Positions 23,595-31,069 of a stretch of DNA of 64,000 bases are shown here, one piece after another (the first letter of the stretch is position 1; every line of letters begins with the position of its first letter). Origin of the DNA: Brenneria salicis ATCC 15712 = DSM 30166. Its GTDB lineage: Bacteria > Pseudomonadota > Gammaproteobacteria > Enterobacterales > Enterobacteriaceae. The stretch is taken from the NCBI RefSeq assembly GCF_003315515.1, contig NZ_QNRY01000015.1, positions 1-64,000 of the forward strand, given 5' to 3'. The position numbers were made by a program, and so were the translations under genes. The notes under the pieces were generated by a model that made no database searches, had not been told where the DNA came from, and worked only from the letters and a program-made list of their open reading frames with translations.

Positions 23595-24242
23595 ATGAAG
23601 TTATATATTTATGATCACTGCCCCTTTTGTGTAAAAGCCCGGATGATTTTCGGCCTGAAGAATATCCCTGTTGAACTGCAAATATTAGCCAATGACGATG
23701 AGGCGACGCCCAAGAAAACGATTGGCGAGAAAATGGTGCCTATCCTGCAAAAAGACGATGGCAGCTTCATGCCTGAAAGTATGGATATTGTTCATTTCAT
23801 CGATAATTACGACCAGAAACCGCTCCTGACCGGCCCGACCAATCCGGCAATCGCCGCCTGGTTGCGCAAAGTGTCCGATTATACGACGCGTCTGATTATT
23901 CCGCGTTTTGCTCAGGCGGCATTCGAGGAGTTTGCAGCGGCTTCCGCCCGTCAGCACTTCATCAGCAAAAAAGAAGCCCAGATTGGCAGTTTTGCGGAAC
24001 ACCTTGATCATTCACCCGGTTTGATTAAAAAGCTGAACAACGACTTACAAGAACTAGAACCGCTGATCGTTCGACCTAATGGCTGCAATGGCGAACTTTC
24101 GACGGACGATATCCACCTGTTCCCGCTGCTGCGCTCTCTGTCGATTGTAGCTGGCGTCACGCCGCCGTCACGGGTTGCCGCCTACCGAGACAACATGGCC
24201 AAACAGACTCAGGTCACCTTGCTGAGCAGTCTGGCGCAATAA
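23595..24242 (+). CDS. grxB: Glutaredoxin 2
   Basis: A 215-residue GST-fold glutaredoxin. The N-terminal thioredoxin-like domain begins MKLYIYDHCPFCVKARM with the redox pair Cys9-Pro-Phe-Cys12. The all-helical C-terminal domain follows from about residue 85. It reduces glutathione mixed disulfides in the cytoplasm. The start at 23595 follows AAAGGATAACC. An in-frame upstream ATG-like start at 23532 lacks family support. Position between mdtH and yceB matches E. coli. Confidence 0.93.
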   Translation: MKLYIYDHCPFCVKARMIFGLKNIPVELQILANDDEATPKKTIGEKMVPILQKDDGSFMPESMDIVHFIDNYDQKPLLTGPTNPAIAAWLRKVSDYTTRLIIPRFAQAAFEEFAAASARQHFISKKEAQIGSFAEHLDHSPGLIKKLNNDLQELEPLIVRPNGCNGELSTDDIHLFPLLRSLSIVAGVTPPSRVAAYRDNMAKQTQVTLLSSLAQ

Positions 24243-24455
24243 ATCTTGACGCAATAAAATCCTGTTTTGCCGTTTCGCCATGAAGCGGCATTTTCCGTCC
24301 CACACAGGATAATGTTTACCATCGCACTGTCCACACGCGCCGGACTCGTTATTTTCAGTGCTATCTGATTGGTCTGGCCGAGGTAAACATGCACGCTGTG
24401 CTTGCATTTGAATAACTGGATTACACACCAAAAAAGCCTGATTGAGGTTAATGAA

Positions 24456-25019
24456 ATGAAGAAGTTAGGATTAGCGGCAACGGCATTGCTACTTGCTTTT
24501 TCGCTAAGCGGTTGCAACAAACTGACGCAATACACACTGAGCGAACAGGAAGTCAATGAGTACCTGCAAAAGCACAATGATTACAAAAAACAGTTGGGCG
24601 TCCCCGGTGTGGTGGATGCCAATATCGTGCTGACCGAGTTAGCCAGTCAGATTGGCAGAGCCGAACCGGGGAAAATCACCTTGTCGGGCAACGCTAGAGT
24701 GGACATCAGCTCGCTGCTTGGCAACCAGAACGCTGACCTGAAACTGACCCTGAAAGCCCAGCCAGTGTTCGATAAAACCAAGGGCGCGATTTATCTCAAA
24801 GAGATGGAATTGGTGGATTACACCGTCCAGCCGGAAAAAATGCAGACAATGATAAAGACTATAAGTCCTTATCTGGATCAATCGCTAAAAAGTTATTTTG
24901 ATCAAAAGCCAGCTTACGTTCTGAATGCGGATAACAGCGCCACCGAAGCGCTGGCGAAGAAAATGGCTAAAGGCATTGAAATCAAACCGGGACAAATTGT
25001 GATTCTTTTCACCGACTAA
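24456..25019 (+). CDS. yceB: Lipoprotein YceB (DUF1439)
   Basis: A 187-residue precursor with a lipoprotein signal: MKKLGLAATALLLAFSLSGC, the lipobox LSGC placing the lipidated cysteine at residue 20. The mature part matches the YceB/DUF1439 family (YTLSEQEVNEYLQKH at its start, QPVFDKTKGAIYLKEMELVD later), periplasm-facing and of unknown function, with a lipid-binding TULIP-like fold proposed for relatives. ATG at 24456 is chosen because it gives an exact signal peptide. A strong terminator follows. Confidence 0.88.
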   Translation: MKKLGLAATALLLAFSLSGCNKLTQYTLSEQEVNEYLQKHNDYKKQLGVPGVVDANIVLTELASQIGRAEPGKITLSGNARVDISSLLGNQNADLKLTLKAQPVFDKTKGAIYLKEMELVDYTVQPEKMQTMIKTISPYLDQSLKSYFDQKPAYVLNADNSATEALAKKMAKGIEIKPGQIVILFTD

Positions 25020-25034
25020 CCGCGACCGTTCAAC

Positions 25035-25064
25035 GGCGTTGGCGGAATGATTTTCGCCAACGCC
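25035..25064. terminator. Terminator between yceB and ycdY
   Basis: Perfect 10-base arms GGCGTTGGCG (25035-25044) and CGCCAACGCC (25055-25064) with a 10-base loop, between convergent genes. T-rich sequence follows on the right side, so it probably ends yceB and also serves ycdY. Confidence 0.75.
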
Positions 25065-25078
25065 ATTTAATGTTCCTG

Positions 25079-25654
25079 CTATTCTGCGTCGTTATCCGCC
25101 GCGTTATTAACGTCCTCTTCCAACTCATCGCGCATGGCGTCCAGCGCCTCACGGCAAACTATCGCCAGTGTGCGATAAAATGGCGTCACGGCATGACTTT
25201 CCACCTTACCCAGAAAACGATGACTCCAGGGCAGCAAATAATCATCAAACAAGGTGATCTGTGCCGCTGTTTCATTTTCCTGCGAGTGGTCCTCCAGCCA
25301 GGATGCCGCCAGCAACAGCGCGCCAACGTGATCGATCGCTCCACTATTCAGCGGCATACCGCGCGTTTGCAAAAAGCTGCGCACATCCGTCTGTTTATCG
25401 TCAGTTTCGTAGGCAGAACGCCAGGGCGGTACGGCGCAATCGTCACCGACAAACAACGCCTCATAATCCGCTGCCATCGCAGTGAGATCGACGGCTTTTT
25501 CCAGCCTTTCCAGCAAGGCTTCCTGTTCCAGCGGCCAATGCTGCTGAAGTTGGCCCTCTTCAATGAGCGTGAGCACCGGCGCCAATACCGGATCTTGCGG
25601 CTGACGATAAAACAAGGTGCCCAATATGCGGCACACGATAGAAAACTCATTCAT
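25079..25654 (-). CDS. ycdY: TorD-family chaperone YcdY
   Basis: A 191-residue all-helical protein of the TorD/DmsD redox-enzyme maturation chaperone family. In E. coli YcdY partners with YcdX and increases its phosphatase activity. Recognisable segments are MNEFSIVCRILGTLFYRQP, ADYEALFVGDD with VPPWRSAYETDD, and YLLPWSHRFLGKVE. It is downstream of ycdX in the same direction. Because ycdX is internally deleted, the chaperone has lost its usual local partner. Confidence 0.85.
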   Translation of the reverse strand: MNEFSIVCRILGTLFYRQPQDPVLAPVLTLIEEGQLQQHWPLEQEALLERLEKAVDLTAMAADYEALFVGDDCAVPPWRSAYETDDKQTDVRSFLQTRGMPLNSGAIDHVGALLLAASWLEDHSQENETAAQITLFDDYLLPWSHRFLGKVESHAVTPFYRTLAIVCREALDAMRDELEEDVNNAADNDAE

Positions 25655-25685
25655 TCAGAAACCTGTTAATTATTAAGTGACAGTG

Positions 25686-25958
25686 TCATAAATCAGCTAG
25701 CTCGGCGATTGCCGGTCTGCCTCGCTGTTCGAGAAAATCCAGCACTCGTCGGGGGCTTACGTTTAAAATCCTCGCCTGCGGAAAATTCACTTGCTGCAAA
25801 ATACGTTCGTAGTGGGTGAAGTCTCCCAGAGAAAAGGCAATATGGGAATCAGAACCTAAAGAAAGTACCCCGCCGGCATCACGTACGGCTTTGGCAATCG
25901 CACGACAATTCGGTTCGCTTCCCGGGCGGGAAAGCAGAGGTAAATCTACGGGATACAT
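25686..25958 (-). pseudogene. ycdX: ycdX phosphatase gene with large internal deletion
   Basis: Only 90 codons remain of an about 245-residue PHP-fold zinc phosphatase. The first six residues MYPVDL are those of intact YcdX. They are followed, in frame, by [20 protein letters not shown], which matches the YcdX C-terminal third ([30 protein letters not shown]). About 155 residues, including the N-terminal HxH and most of the trinuclear metal site, are missing, so the product cannot be active. The clean in-frame junction could also be an assembly fault. The start at 25958 has the family N-terminus. Confidence 0.85.
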
Positions 25959-26162
25959 ATTTTCTCCTGGGCCAGAATTATATCTGGAACATAGTATTTT
26001 TGGCTTTACCACACCGCCAACATACAAACAAATAACTTAAAATTAACACAATTAAAACATTATTATAAAAGGTGGTTAAACGATAAAAACAGATGAACTG
26101 GCGAGTAAAGCGACAAATTGCCTTAAGTTTAGCTAAACGCGCGCATCAGGGGCAGAAGTTTG

Positions 26163-26191
26163 TTGACGCTATTACACAATTTCCCTACATT
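26163..26191 (+). promoter_or_regulatory. Sigma-70 promoter of the tRNA-Ser gene
   Basis: TTGACG (26163-26168), a 17-base spacer and TACATT (26186-26191), followed by a GC-rich discriminator (AGCGCCG) typical of stable-RNA promoters under stringent control. The tRNA starts 34 bases after the -10 box. Confidence 0.75.
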
Positions 26192-26224
26192 AGCGCCGTT
26201 GCGGTACAACGTACCGATGACGCC

Positions 26225-26314
26225 GGTGAGGTGTCCGAGAGGCTTAAGGAGCACGCCTGGAAAGTGTGTATACGTGAAAACGTATCGAGGGTTCGAATCC
26301 CTCCCTTACCGCCA
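26225..26314 (+). tRNA. serX: tRNA-Ser (GGA), integration site of the outer element
   Basis: A 90-base class II tRNA with encoded CCA. The acceptor arms GGTGAGG and CCTTACC pair with one G-U wobble. The anticodon stem-loop ACGCCTGGAAAGTGT exposes GGA, a long variable arm follows (GTATACGTGAAAACGTATC), and the T-arm is GGGTTCGAATCCC. Its place beside ycdX matches serX of E. coli. The stop codon of the serine recombinase lies in the antisense of the 3' end (26306-26308), which marks this end as the attachment site. The symbol is by position and anticodon. Confidence 0.93.
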
Positions 26315-27580
26315 CTTCAGTCCCAAGCTGGGCACGTCGATTCCCGCCGATTTCCCTCCGGAAACGGCGGTGAGCGTGCGCAGCAGCTCTCCCTTCGATC
26401 CCATGATGCGAACTTCGGCCTCTCCGACCTCGACCCGCTGGGCGAAGGCGCGCAGGTGATCCCGCCGATAACCGCCCCCGTCGAGCCTGATGCGCTGCCG
26501 GGCCACGTCGGCGAACCGGCGCACGGTGGCGGGCGTCACCGCCCGATTGCCGGAGCTTTCGAGCATGGCCTGCGCCCGCTCGGCATCGACCTGCGCCTGG
26601 TCGCGAAGCGCCTTCAGACCCGCGATACGGTCTTTCAGCGCGGGGTCGCTAATATCGGCCACACCTGATTCGATCGCGTCATAGAGGCGCTTGAGCCGCA
26701 GTTCGGTCTCAGCCGCCCGGCGGTTCAGTTCGGCGATATGGTCCTGCCGGCGTTCAGCGCGTTCGTGCCGGCGGTCGAGGACCGAGGCCAGTACCTCCTC
26801 CAGCCGGTCGGGCTGGAGCAGCCGATCCTCGATATGGCTGGCGACGATGGTGTCGAGCTTCTCCATCGGGATCGAGCGGCCCGAACAGCCGGTCTCGCCC
26901 TGCCGCGCCTTGATCGAGCAGGTGTAGTAGCGATAACGCCCGCCCTTGCCGGTGCGGATGGTCATGGCTCCACCGCACTTCTCGCAGAAGCAGATACCCG
27001 TCAGCAGGGTCGGGCCGCTGACCACGCGCGGCGGCGTGACCTTGGGATTGCGGGCCTTCAGATGCGCCTGAACGGCGTCGAAGGTCTCAAGGTCGATCAG
27101 CGGCGGCACGGGCACCGTGACGATCTCGCTGATGGGCTTCAGTTCCTTGGTCTTGGAGCGCTTGTTGAACTCGTGCTCGCCGATATAGGTGCGCCGCGTC
27201 AGGATGCGGTGGAGCTGGCCGATGCCCCAGCGCCCTCCGTCGCGGGTGAAGATGCGGCGCGCGTTCAGATGGGACACGATCGCCTTGACGCCCATCGGCC
27301 CGGACATGCCGTTCCCTTCCAGCGCCAGCCGGTAGATCAGCCGCACGGTGTCGGCGTGCAGCGGATCGATCTCCAGCTTCTTCTTGGTCTTGGCCCCGCG
27401 CTGCTCGGCCGCGACGATGCGGTAGCCGATCGGCGGCAGCGCGCCGTTCCAGAAGCCTTGCCGAGCGTTCTCCTTCAGGGCGCGCATGACGTGCTTGCCG
27501 TTCTCCTTGGACTGATACTCGTCGAACAGCGCCATGATCTGGCGCATCATGACGTGCATCGGATCGTCGCCCATCTCCTG
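26306..27580 (-). pseudogene. Outer-element large serine recombinase, C-terminal fragment
   Basis: The last 424 codons of a large serine recombinase, starting at the codon for Gln in QEMGDDPMHVMMRQ. It includes the recombinase domain (GALPPIGYRI, HLNARRIFTRDGGRWG, TRRTYIGEHEFN), the zinc ribbon with CEKCGGAM and later cysteines in YYTCS and TGCSG, and a coiled-coil C-terminus. The catalytic N-terminal domain is missing because the inner element inserted between Thr117 and Gln118; it lies at 38,284-38,634. The final codons Trp-Arg-stop are read from the antisense of the tRNA end CCGCCA with upstream TTA. The intact protein would be about 541 residues. Confidence 0.92.
27579..27580. other. Inner element left attachment core (TG)
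   Basis: Left junction of the nested element. To the left is recombinase sequence GCCCATCTCC; then the shared dinucleotide TG; then element sequence CCAGATGGCACTTCC. The same TG at 38282-38283 joins element sequence GTTGCATCTTG to recombinase sequence GGTGATCGAGACC. A 2-base shared core is what a serine recombinase leaves. Confidence 0.85.
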
Positions 27581-27665
27581 CCAGATGGCACTTCCAGCAT
27601 AAGTCGATCACCATTTCCGTTTGAGCAGAGGGAACACGATGAAACAGATTGGGTTCGATGCCCGT

Positions 27666-28289
27666 TCAGCGCCGCCCATCTGCTTTGATGGGATAGTGCA
27701 GCAGGAGACGATAACCGCCCTGCATCATCCTGATGCCGTGGGCAACGAGGCGGCGGGCCTTGTTCTTGCGCGGATCGACTTCCCAATCCTCTTTGCTGCC
27801 GCTGAAGCCGAGCAGCGCTTCGGCGATGGTGCGGTAGCTCGCGCCGTGCCTCCGTGCGTCCAAGGCTCTTAGCGACAGGATATGCCACTGGCGGAGCAGG
27901 TCGGGCATGACCCGAAACTCCGGCCCCGGTCGGCGACCCGCGACGGAGCGCCAGAAACGCCGGGCAGCATGGGATCGCAGTTCGTAGAAAGTATCCGAGG
28001 GTAAAAACGTGCCGTAGAAGGTCACAGCGTCGGGATTGCTGCGGGGCAGCCACAATTGATGCGCGATGCCATCGGCCCGCCATATGCCGTGCCAGCCATC
28101 GGCCGCGCGGCGCAGGTCGAGGCCGTCGAGTTGGGCGAGCTTGATGGTCGGACCACTGGCGTCAATTATATGCGCGACCGGCAACAGCATGAAGGCATTC
28201 GGATACACGCGCGGCGACCAGAGCGGAGCTCGCAAATCAGCTGCCGTGTCAGGGTCGCTTGGGAAACAGTAAACCCCAGCGATGCGCAA
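27666..28289 (-). CDS. DUF2285 family protein (inner element copy)
   Basis: A 207-residue DUF2285 protein. These small proteins accompany DUF6499 in proteobacterial integrative elements and are predicted DNA-binding regulators (RovC-like). Recognisable stretches are LDGLDLRRAADGWHGIWRAD in the middle and YRTIAEALLGFSGSKEDWEV, KNKARRLVAHG and GGYRLLLHYP at the C-terminus. The likely start is TTG at 28289, inside the end of the DUF6499 gene, in the +1 frame relative to it. A diverged paralogue is at 47519-48010. Confidence 0.75.
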   Translation of the reverse strand: MRIAGVYCFPSDPDTAADLRAPLWSPRVYPNAFMLLPVAHIIDASGPTIKLAQLDGLDLRRAADGWHGIWRADGIAHQLWLPRSNPDAVTFYGTFLPSDTFYELRSHAARRFWRSVAGRRPGPEFRVMPDLLRQWHILSLRALDARRHGASYRTIAEALLGFSGSKEDWEVDPRKNKARRLVAHGIRMMQGGYRLLLHYPIKADGRR

Positions 28290-28452
28290 ACGATCTCAGT
28301 TGTCTCGCGTCCTGTCTTCCGGTTAGCGCCAACGTCTGGCAATCGTGGCGATATTCGTCGTTGCGGCGCAGATACTCCCAAGCGAAACCGGAGGCGGCAA
28401 GCTGCCACATGTACCCGTAGGTTGCATGGTGCCACCATTCGATATCCAGCAT
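28249..28452 (-). CDS. DUF6499 family protein (inner element copy)
   Basis: A 67-residue protein beginning MLDIEWWHHATYGYMWQLAA and including GFAWEYLRRNDEYRHDC, the DUF6499 core usually found just upstream of DUF2285. It overlaps the DUF2285 frame by about 40 bases. The same overlap geometry is kept in the outer-element copy at 48057. Function unknown, probably regulation of the element with its partner. Confidence 0.7.
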   Translation of the reverse strand: MLDIEWWHHATYGYMWQLAASGFAWEYLRRNDEYRHDCQTLALTGRQDARQLRSFAHRWGLLFPKRP

Positions 28453-28588
28453 GGCGTCACTCCTCCATGCCGCGCCTTGATTGGATGAGCGACGCGAGGG
28501 GAATGCGCGAACCCAATTGGGTCGGCACTCCCCATGGACGGTCGGTCATCGGTGCTGAATGCCGCCGTCGCCGCATTACAGATTCGCC

Positions 28589-29137
28589 CTAGCGGCTATA
28601 GACGGCAGTAATACGGGTGCTCTGGATCTTATTCGCACCGATCATGAACCCGACCAAGGCGTTGCTCGGGTTCTCCGGCAATTCCAACTGCTCCGTCGAA
28701 AGAGCATGCACGGTGAATATGTAGCGATGCACTTCACCCGGAGGCGGACAAGCGCCACCGAAACCCGCCGCCCCGTAGTCATTGGTGATTTCGATGGTGC
28801 CTTCCGGCATCGTTCCGTTTCCGCTCGCGCCAAGCTCGACGGAGGTTACGGATGCAGGGATGTTAACCGCATTCCAATGCCACCAGCCCGAACCCGTCGG
28901 TGCGTCCGGATCATATGCAGTGATCGCGAAGCTCCGCGTGCCGTCGGGCGCACCCGACCACGAGAGCTGCGGCGAAACATTGTCACCGTCACATCCGAAG
29001 CCTGCGAAGACATAGGTGTTCTCAAGTTGCGCGCCTTCAGCGATCGATGTGCTGGACAAGCGGAAGTCCTGCGCGCTGGCGGTTGTAGCCGTCGCCCCGG
29101 CAAGTAGCAGACCGGCAATGAGGGTTTTTTGAAGCAT
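28589..29137 (-). CDS. Secreted YbhB/YbcL (PEBP) family protein
   Basis: A 182-residue precursor of the phosphatidylethanolamine-binding-protein-like family (YbhB/YbcL, annotated Raf-kinase-inhibitor-like). A signal peptide MLQKTLIAGLLLAGATATTASA is followed by mature QDFRLSS. Family motifs are FGCDGDNVSPQLSWSGAP, YDPDAPTGSGWWHWNAVNIP and CPPPGEVHRYIFTVHAL. An AAGGAG ribosome binding site 8 bases before the ATG at 29137 fixes the start over a long upstream frame. It lies 98 bases downstream of an AraC-type regulator in the same direction and may be its target. The biochemical role of bacterial members is unclear. Confidence 0.88.
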   Translation of the reverse strand: MLQKTLIAGLLLAGATATTASAQDFRLSSTSIAEGAQLENTYVFAGFGCDGDNVSPQLSWSGAPDGTRSFAITAYDPDAPTGSGWWHWNAVNIPASVTSVELGASGNGTMPEGTIEITNDYGAAGFGGACPPPGEVHRYIFTVHALSTEQLELPENPSNALVGFMIGANKIQSTRITAVYSR

Positions 29138-29235
29138 GATTAGGCTCCTTGGCCAAGGGGTTGAACATGCTCCAGAGATAGTCGGTCGCCGCATGTCGCG
29201 CTTCCGGCAAACATGCAAAGATTGTCGAAAAACGA

Positions 29236-30060
29236 TCAATGTTCCGCTGACCGGATCAATTTTGGCTTGATCCCGAACCTTTTCCGAAAGGAGTCGGAAA
29301 AGTGAGAGGGTGTTTTGAACCCGCATTCCAGCGCGATCTGCGAAACAGGAACATCTGTCGTCTGCAACAGGGTGAGACCCCTTTCGAGACGTGTGTTCAG
29401 CAGAATCCGCGCGAAGCCGTGTCCCGATTTCGCAAGCCAGCGGCGCAGGCTTGCCTCGCTCATGGCAAAGTGCCCCGCCACTTCCGAGATGCGCCACGGA
29501 TGGCTAAGATCGGCTTCGATCAGACGCCGCACTTTGCTAAGGGGCAGTTCTTCATCTCGGGCTGGAAGACTCACCCCGTTGTGCCGCAACCAGATCAGGG
29601 GTTCGAGAAGTCTATGCTGCCTGATCGGCGGCGGCAGGCCTTCGTTGTCGAGCGTATCCCTGATAAGATGGAGTATTTGAAACGGTCGGTGGGGAATTGC
29701 GCGCAAGACCTGGATGCCCGGCGTGCCGTTCCGTGGCCGTTGGTCGGAGAAAACGGCATCGACCAGTTCATGCGTGAAGCACACGCCATCGGCCCTGTAG
29801 CTGTCTTTCAGGATCGGGCGATTTTCCATCGTCACCACAGAACCGGGCGGAAAAATCATCAGATCTCCTGCTTCGCCGATCAGCTCCCCATTGTGTGGAC
29901 AAAGAACTCTTTTGGACCCGGCTTGAACAAAAAACAAAAACGTCAGTCTGAAGTATAGTTCCGTAAACGTGGCCGTCGTAGCTTGAGTGATAGGAAGGAT
30001 TGAAACGTCGGAAACCGAGATAGGAGAGTAAATGCAGCCGTTACGTCCACTATGTTCCAT
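29236..30060 (-). CDS. AraC family transcriptional regulator
   Basis: A 274-residue regulator. The N-terminal part (about 1-165) is a cupin-like sensing domain (GEAGDLMIFPPGSVVTMENR). The C-terminal 100 residues are the AraC double helix-turn-helix, with LSHPWRISEVAGHFAMSEAS, LRRWLAKSGHGFARILLNTR and the signature VSQIALECGFKTPSHFSDSF. It is cargo of the inner element and sits directly upstream of the PEBP gene, so local control of that gene is plausible but not shown. Confidence 0.88.
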   Translation of the reverse strand: MEHSGRNGCIYSPISVSDVSILPITQATTATFTELYFRLTFLFFVQAGSKRVLCPHNGELIGEAGDLMIFPPGSVVTMENRPILKDSYRADGVCFTHELVDAVFSDQRPRNGTPGIQVLRAIPHRPFQILHLIRDTLDNEGLPPPIRQHRLLEPLIWLRHNGVSLPARDEELPLSKVRRLIEADLSHPWRISEVAGHFAMSEASLRRWLAKSGHGFARILLNTRLERGLTLLQTTDVPVSQIALECGFKTPSHFSDSFRKRFGIKPKLIRSAEH

Positions 30061-30294
30061 GCAACCCTATCCTCTGAACGAGGGCTTCGGTCTGCATGAG
30101 ACTATCAGATGAGGCGTTGAAGGACACGGGTGGATTTTTCGGCGGGCCGGGTCCGGTTTGGTCTCGCCGTCCGTGGCCGTGCGGAACGGAAGAGCCTTGT
30201 TCGTTGCGCTTCGCCTCGTCGGCTTTGCGCGGCGTTGCCGCGCGATGGCGGGCTGCGCTGCGATATGTGGGGTCTCCGCGCCGCCCGCCATCGG

Positions 30295-30627
30295 TCATGC
30301 CCGATCCTGCGGCGGTTGAGTTCTGTCATGCGCACCTGCTGAACGTTCCTCTACGAATGCCTCTTTCCCCTTTCCGGCCCACAGTTCTTGCGCCCGCTCT
30401 CTGTCTTCACTTTTGAGCTTTTCGGCCATCCAGATGAGAGCGCCGTAGATCACGGCGCGGTCATCGCCGGTCAGGTCCACGATGCCCGCCTTGACGACGA
30501 GGCCGCCGAGTTCGATCAGATGCCGCGTTCGCTTGCGGCGCTCGACCTGCCAGCTTCGCATGTCATGCCGCACCCGTTGTGCCTGATGTCGGTTGCGCGC
30601 CGCCCGGTTGCGCTTGAGCGCCGCCAT
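30295..30627 (-). CDS. traD: TraD-like conjugal transfer accessory protein
   Basis: A 110-residue small protein of the Ti/Rhizobiales TraD type (not the F-type coupling protein). Its core is RRKRTRHLIELGGLVVKAGI followed by YGALIWMAEKL. It overlaps the end of traC by 65 bases and both diverge from traA across the candidate oriT, as on Ti plasmids and related mobilisable elements. Start at 30627 (MAALKRNRAARNR) is chosen from the overlap; an in-frame start 30 codons upstream exists. Confidence 0.7.
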   Translation of the reverse strand: MAALKRNRAARNRHQAQRVRHDMRSWQVERRKRTRHLIELGGLVVKAGIVDLTGDDRAVIYGALIWMAEKLKSEDRERAQELWAGKGKEAFVEERSAGAHDRTQPPQDRA

Positions 30628-30889
30628 TGTCGCGGTCAGGCGTTGGCGCAGATCGCCGCGACCGACCCCGAAAGAACGCAATACCGCGCTTCGCCCACGC
30701 CTCCCTCTTTCCGGCATCGGTGGTTTCCGCCAACACGATCAGCGCGCCCGCCAGTTCCTCGGCGGTGAAGGCATCGGCCCCGGTGGCGATCACCAGTTCG
30801 CCGAGTTGCTGCACTTTACGGGTTTTCAGTTCCCGCGCCTTGTCCTCCAGCGCCTTCAGTTCCGCGTCATAGTCCCGTGGCTTGCGCAT
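30563..30889 (-). CDS. traC: TraC-like conjugal transfer accessory protein
   Basis: A 108-residue protein beginning MRKPRDYDAELKALEDKARE and containing KVQQLGELVIATGADAF, the pattern of TraC of the Ti-type Dtr system, which helps the relaxase at oriT. It is the first gene leftward of the 180-base divergent region with traA. An in-frame start four codons upstream is also possible. The C-terminal tail is low-complexity and basic. Confidence 0.72.
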   Translation of the reverse strand: MRKPRDYDAELKALEDKARELKTRKVQQLGELVIATGADAFTAEELAGALIVLAETTDAGKREAWAKRGIAFFRGRSRRSAPTPDRDNGGAQAQPGGAQPTSGTTGAA

Positions 30890-31069
30890 CGTCATCTCCA
30901 TCGTGTCTGCAAGCTGTTGATGCAGCGATGATAGTTGCGCAGGCCGCTGAACGCAGTATTGTTGCCGGGACGGTGTGGCACGGCCCGGTTCACCCCGAGA
31001 TTTTTTCGAGGGAGGGCGCGCTTATACGTCGTTCCGACGTGCGCTTCGCCGTGGCAATGCTTGATCGCA
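30890..31069. other. Candidate origin of transfer (oriT) between traC and traA
   Basis: This divergent gap sits where Ti-type elements carry oriT. It contains GGGCGC (31013-31018) followed by CTTATACG and a perfect hairpin ACGTCG-TTC-CGACGT (31026-31040). From memory, the Ti/RSF1010-type nic region has a similar GGGCGC...TATACGTCG core, so the assignment rests on position plus this partial match. Confidence 0.5.

Noticed and set aside
26200..26400. The abrupt change of composition as an assembly chimera
   Set aside because: The change falls exactly at a tRNA 3' end and the adjoining gene is a recombinase ending in the tRNA sequence, which is what true integration gives. Read coverage should still be checked.
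27571..27588. The perfect inverted repeat CCATCT-CCTGCC-AGATGG as a terminator or operator
   Set aside because: Half of it belongs to the outer recombinase codons and half to the inner element end, so it was created by insertion and is explained by att-site symmetry.
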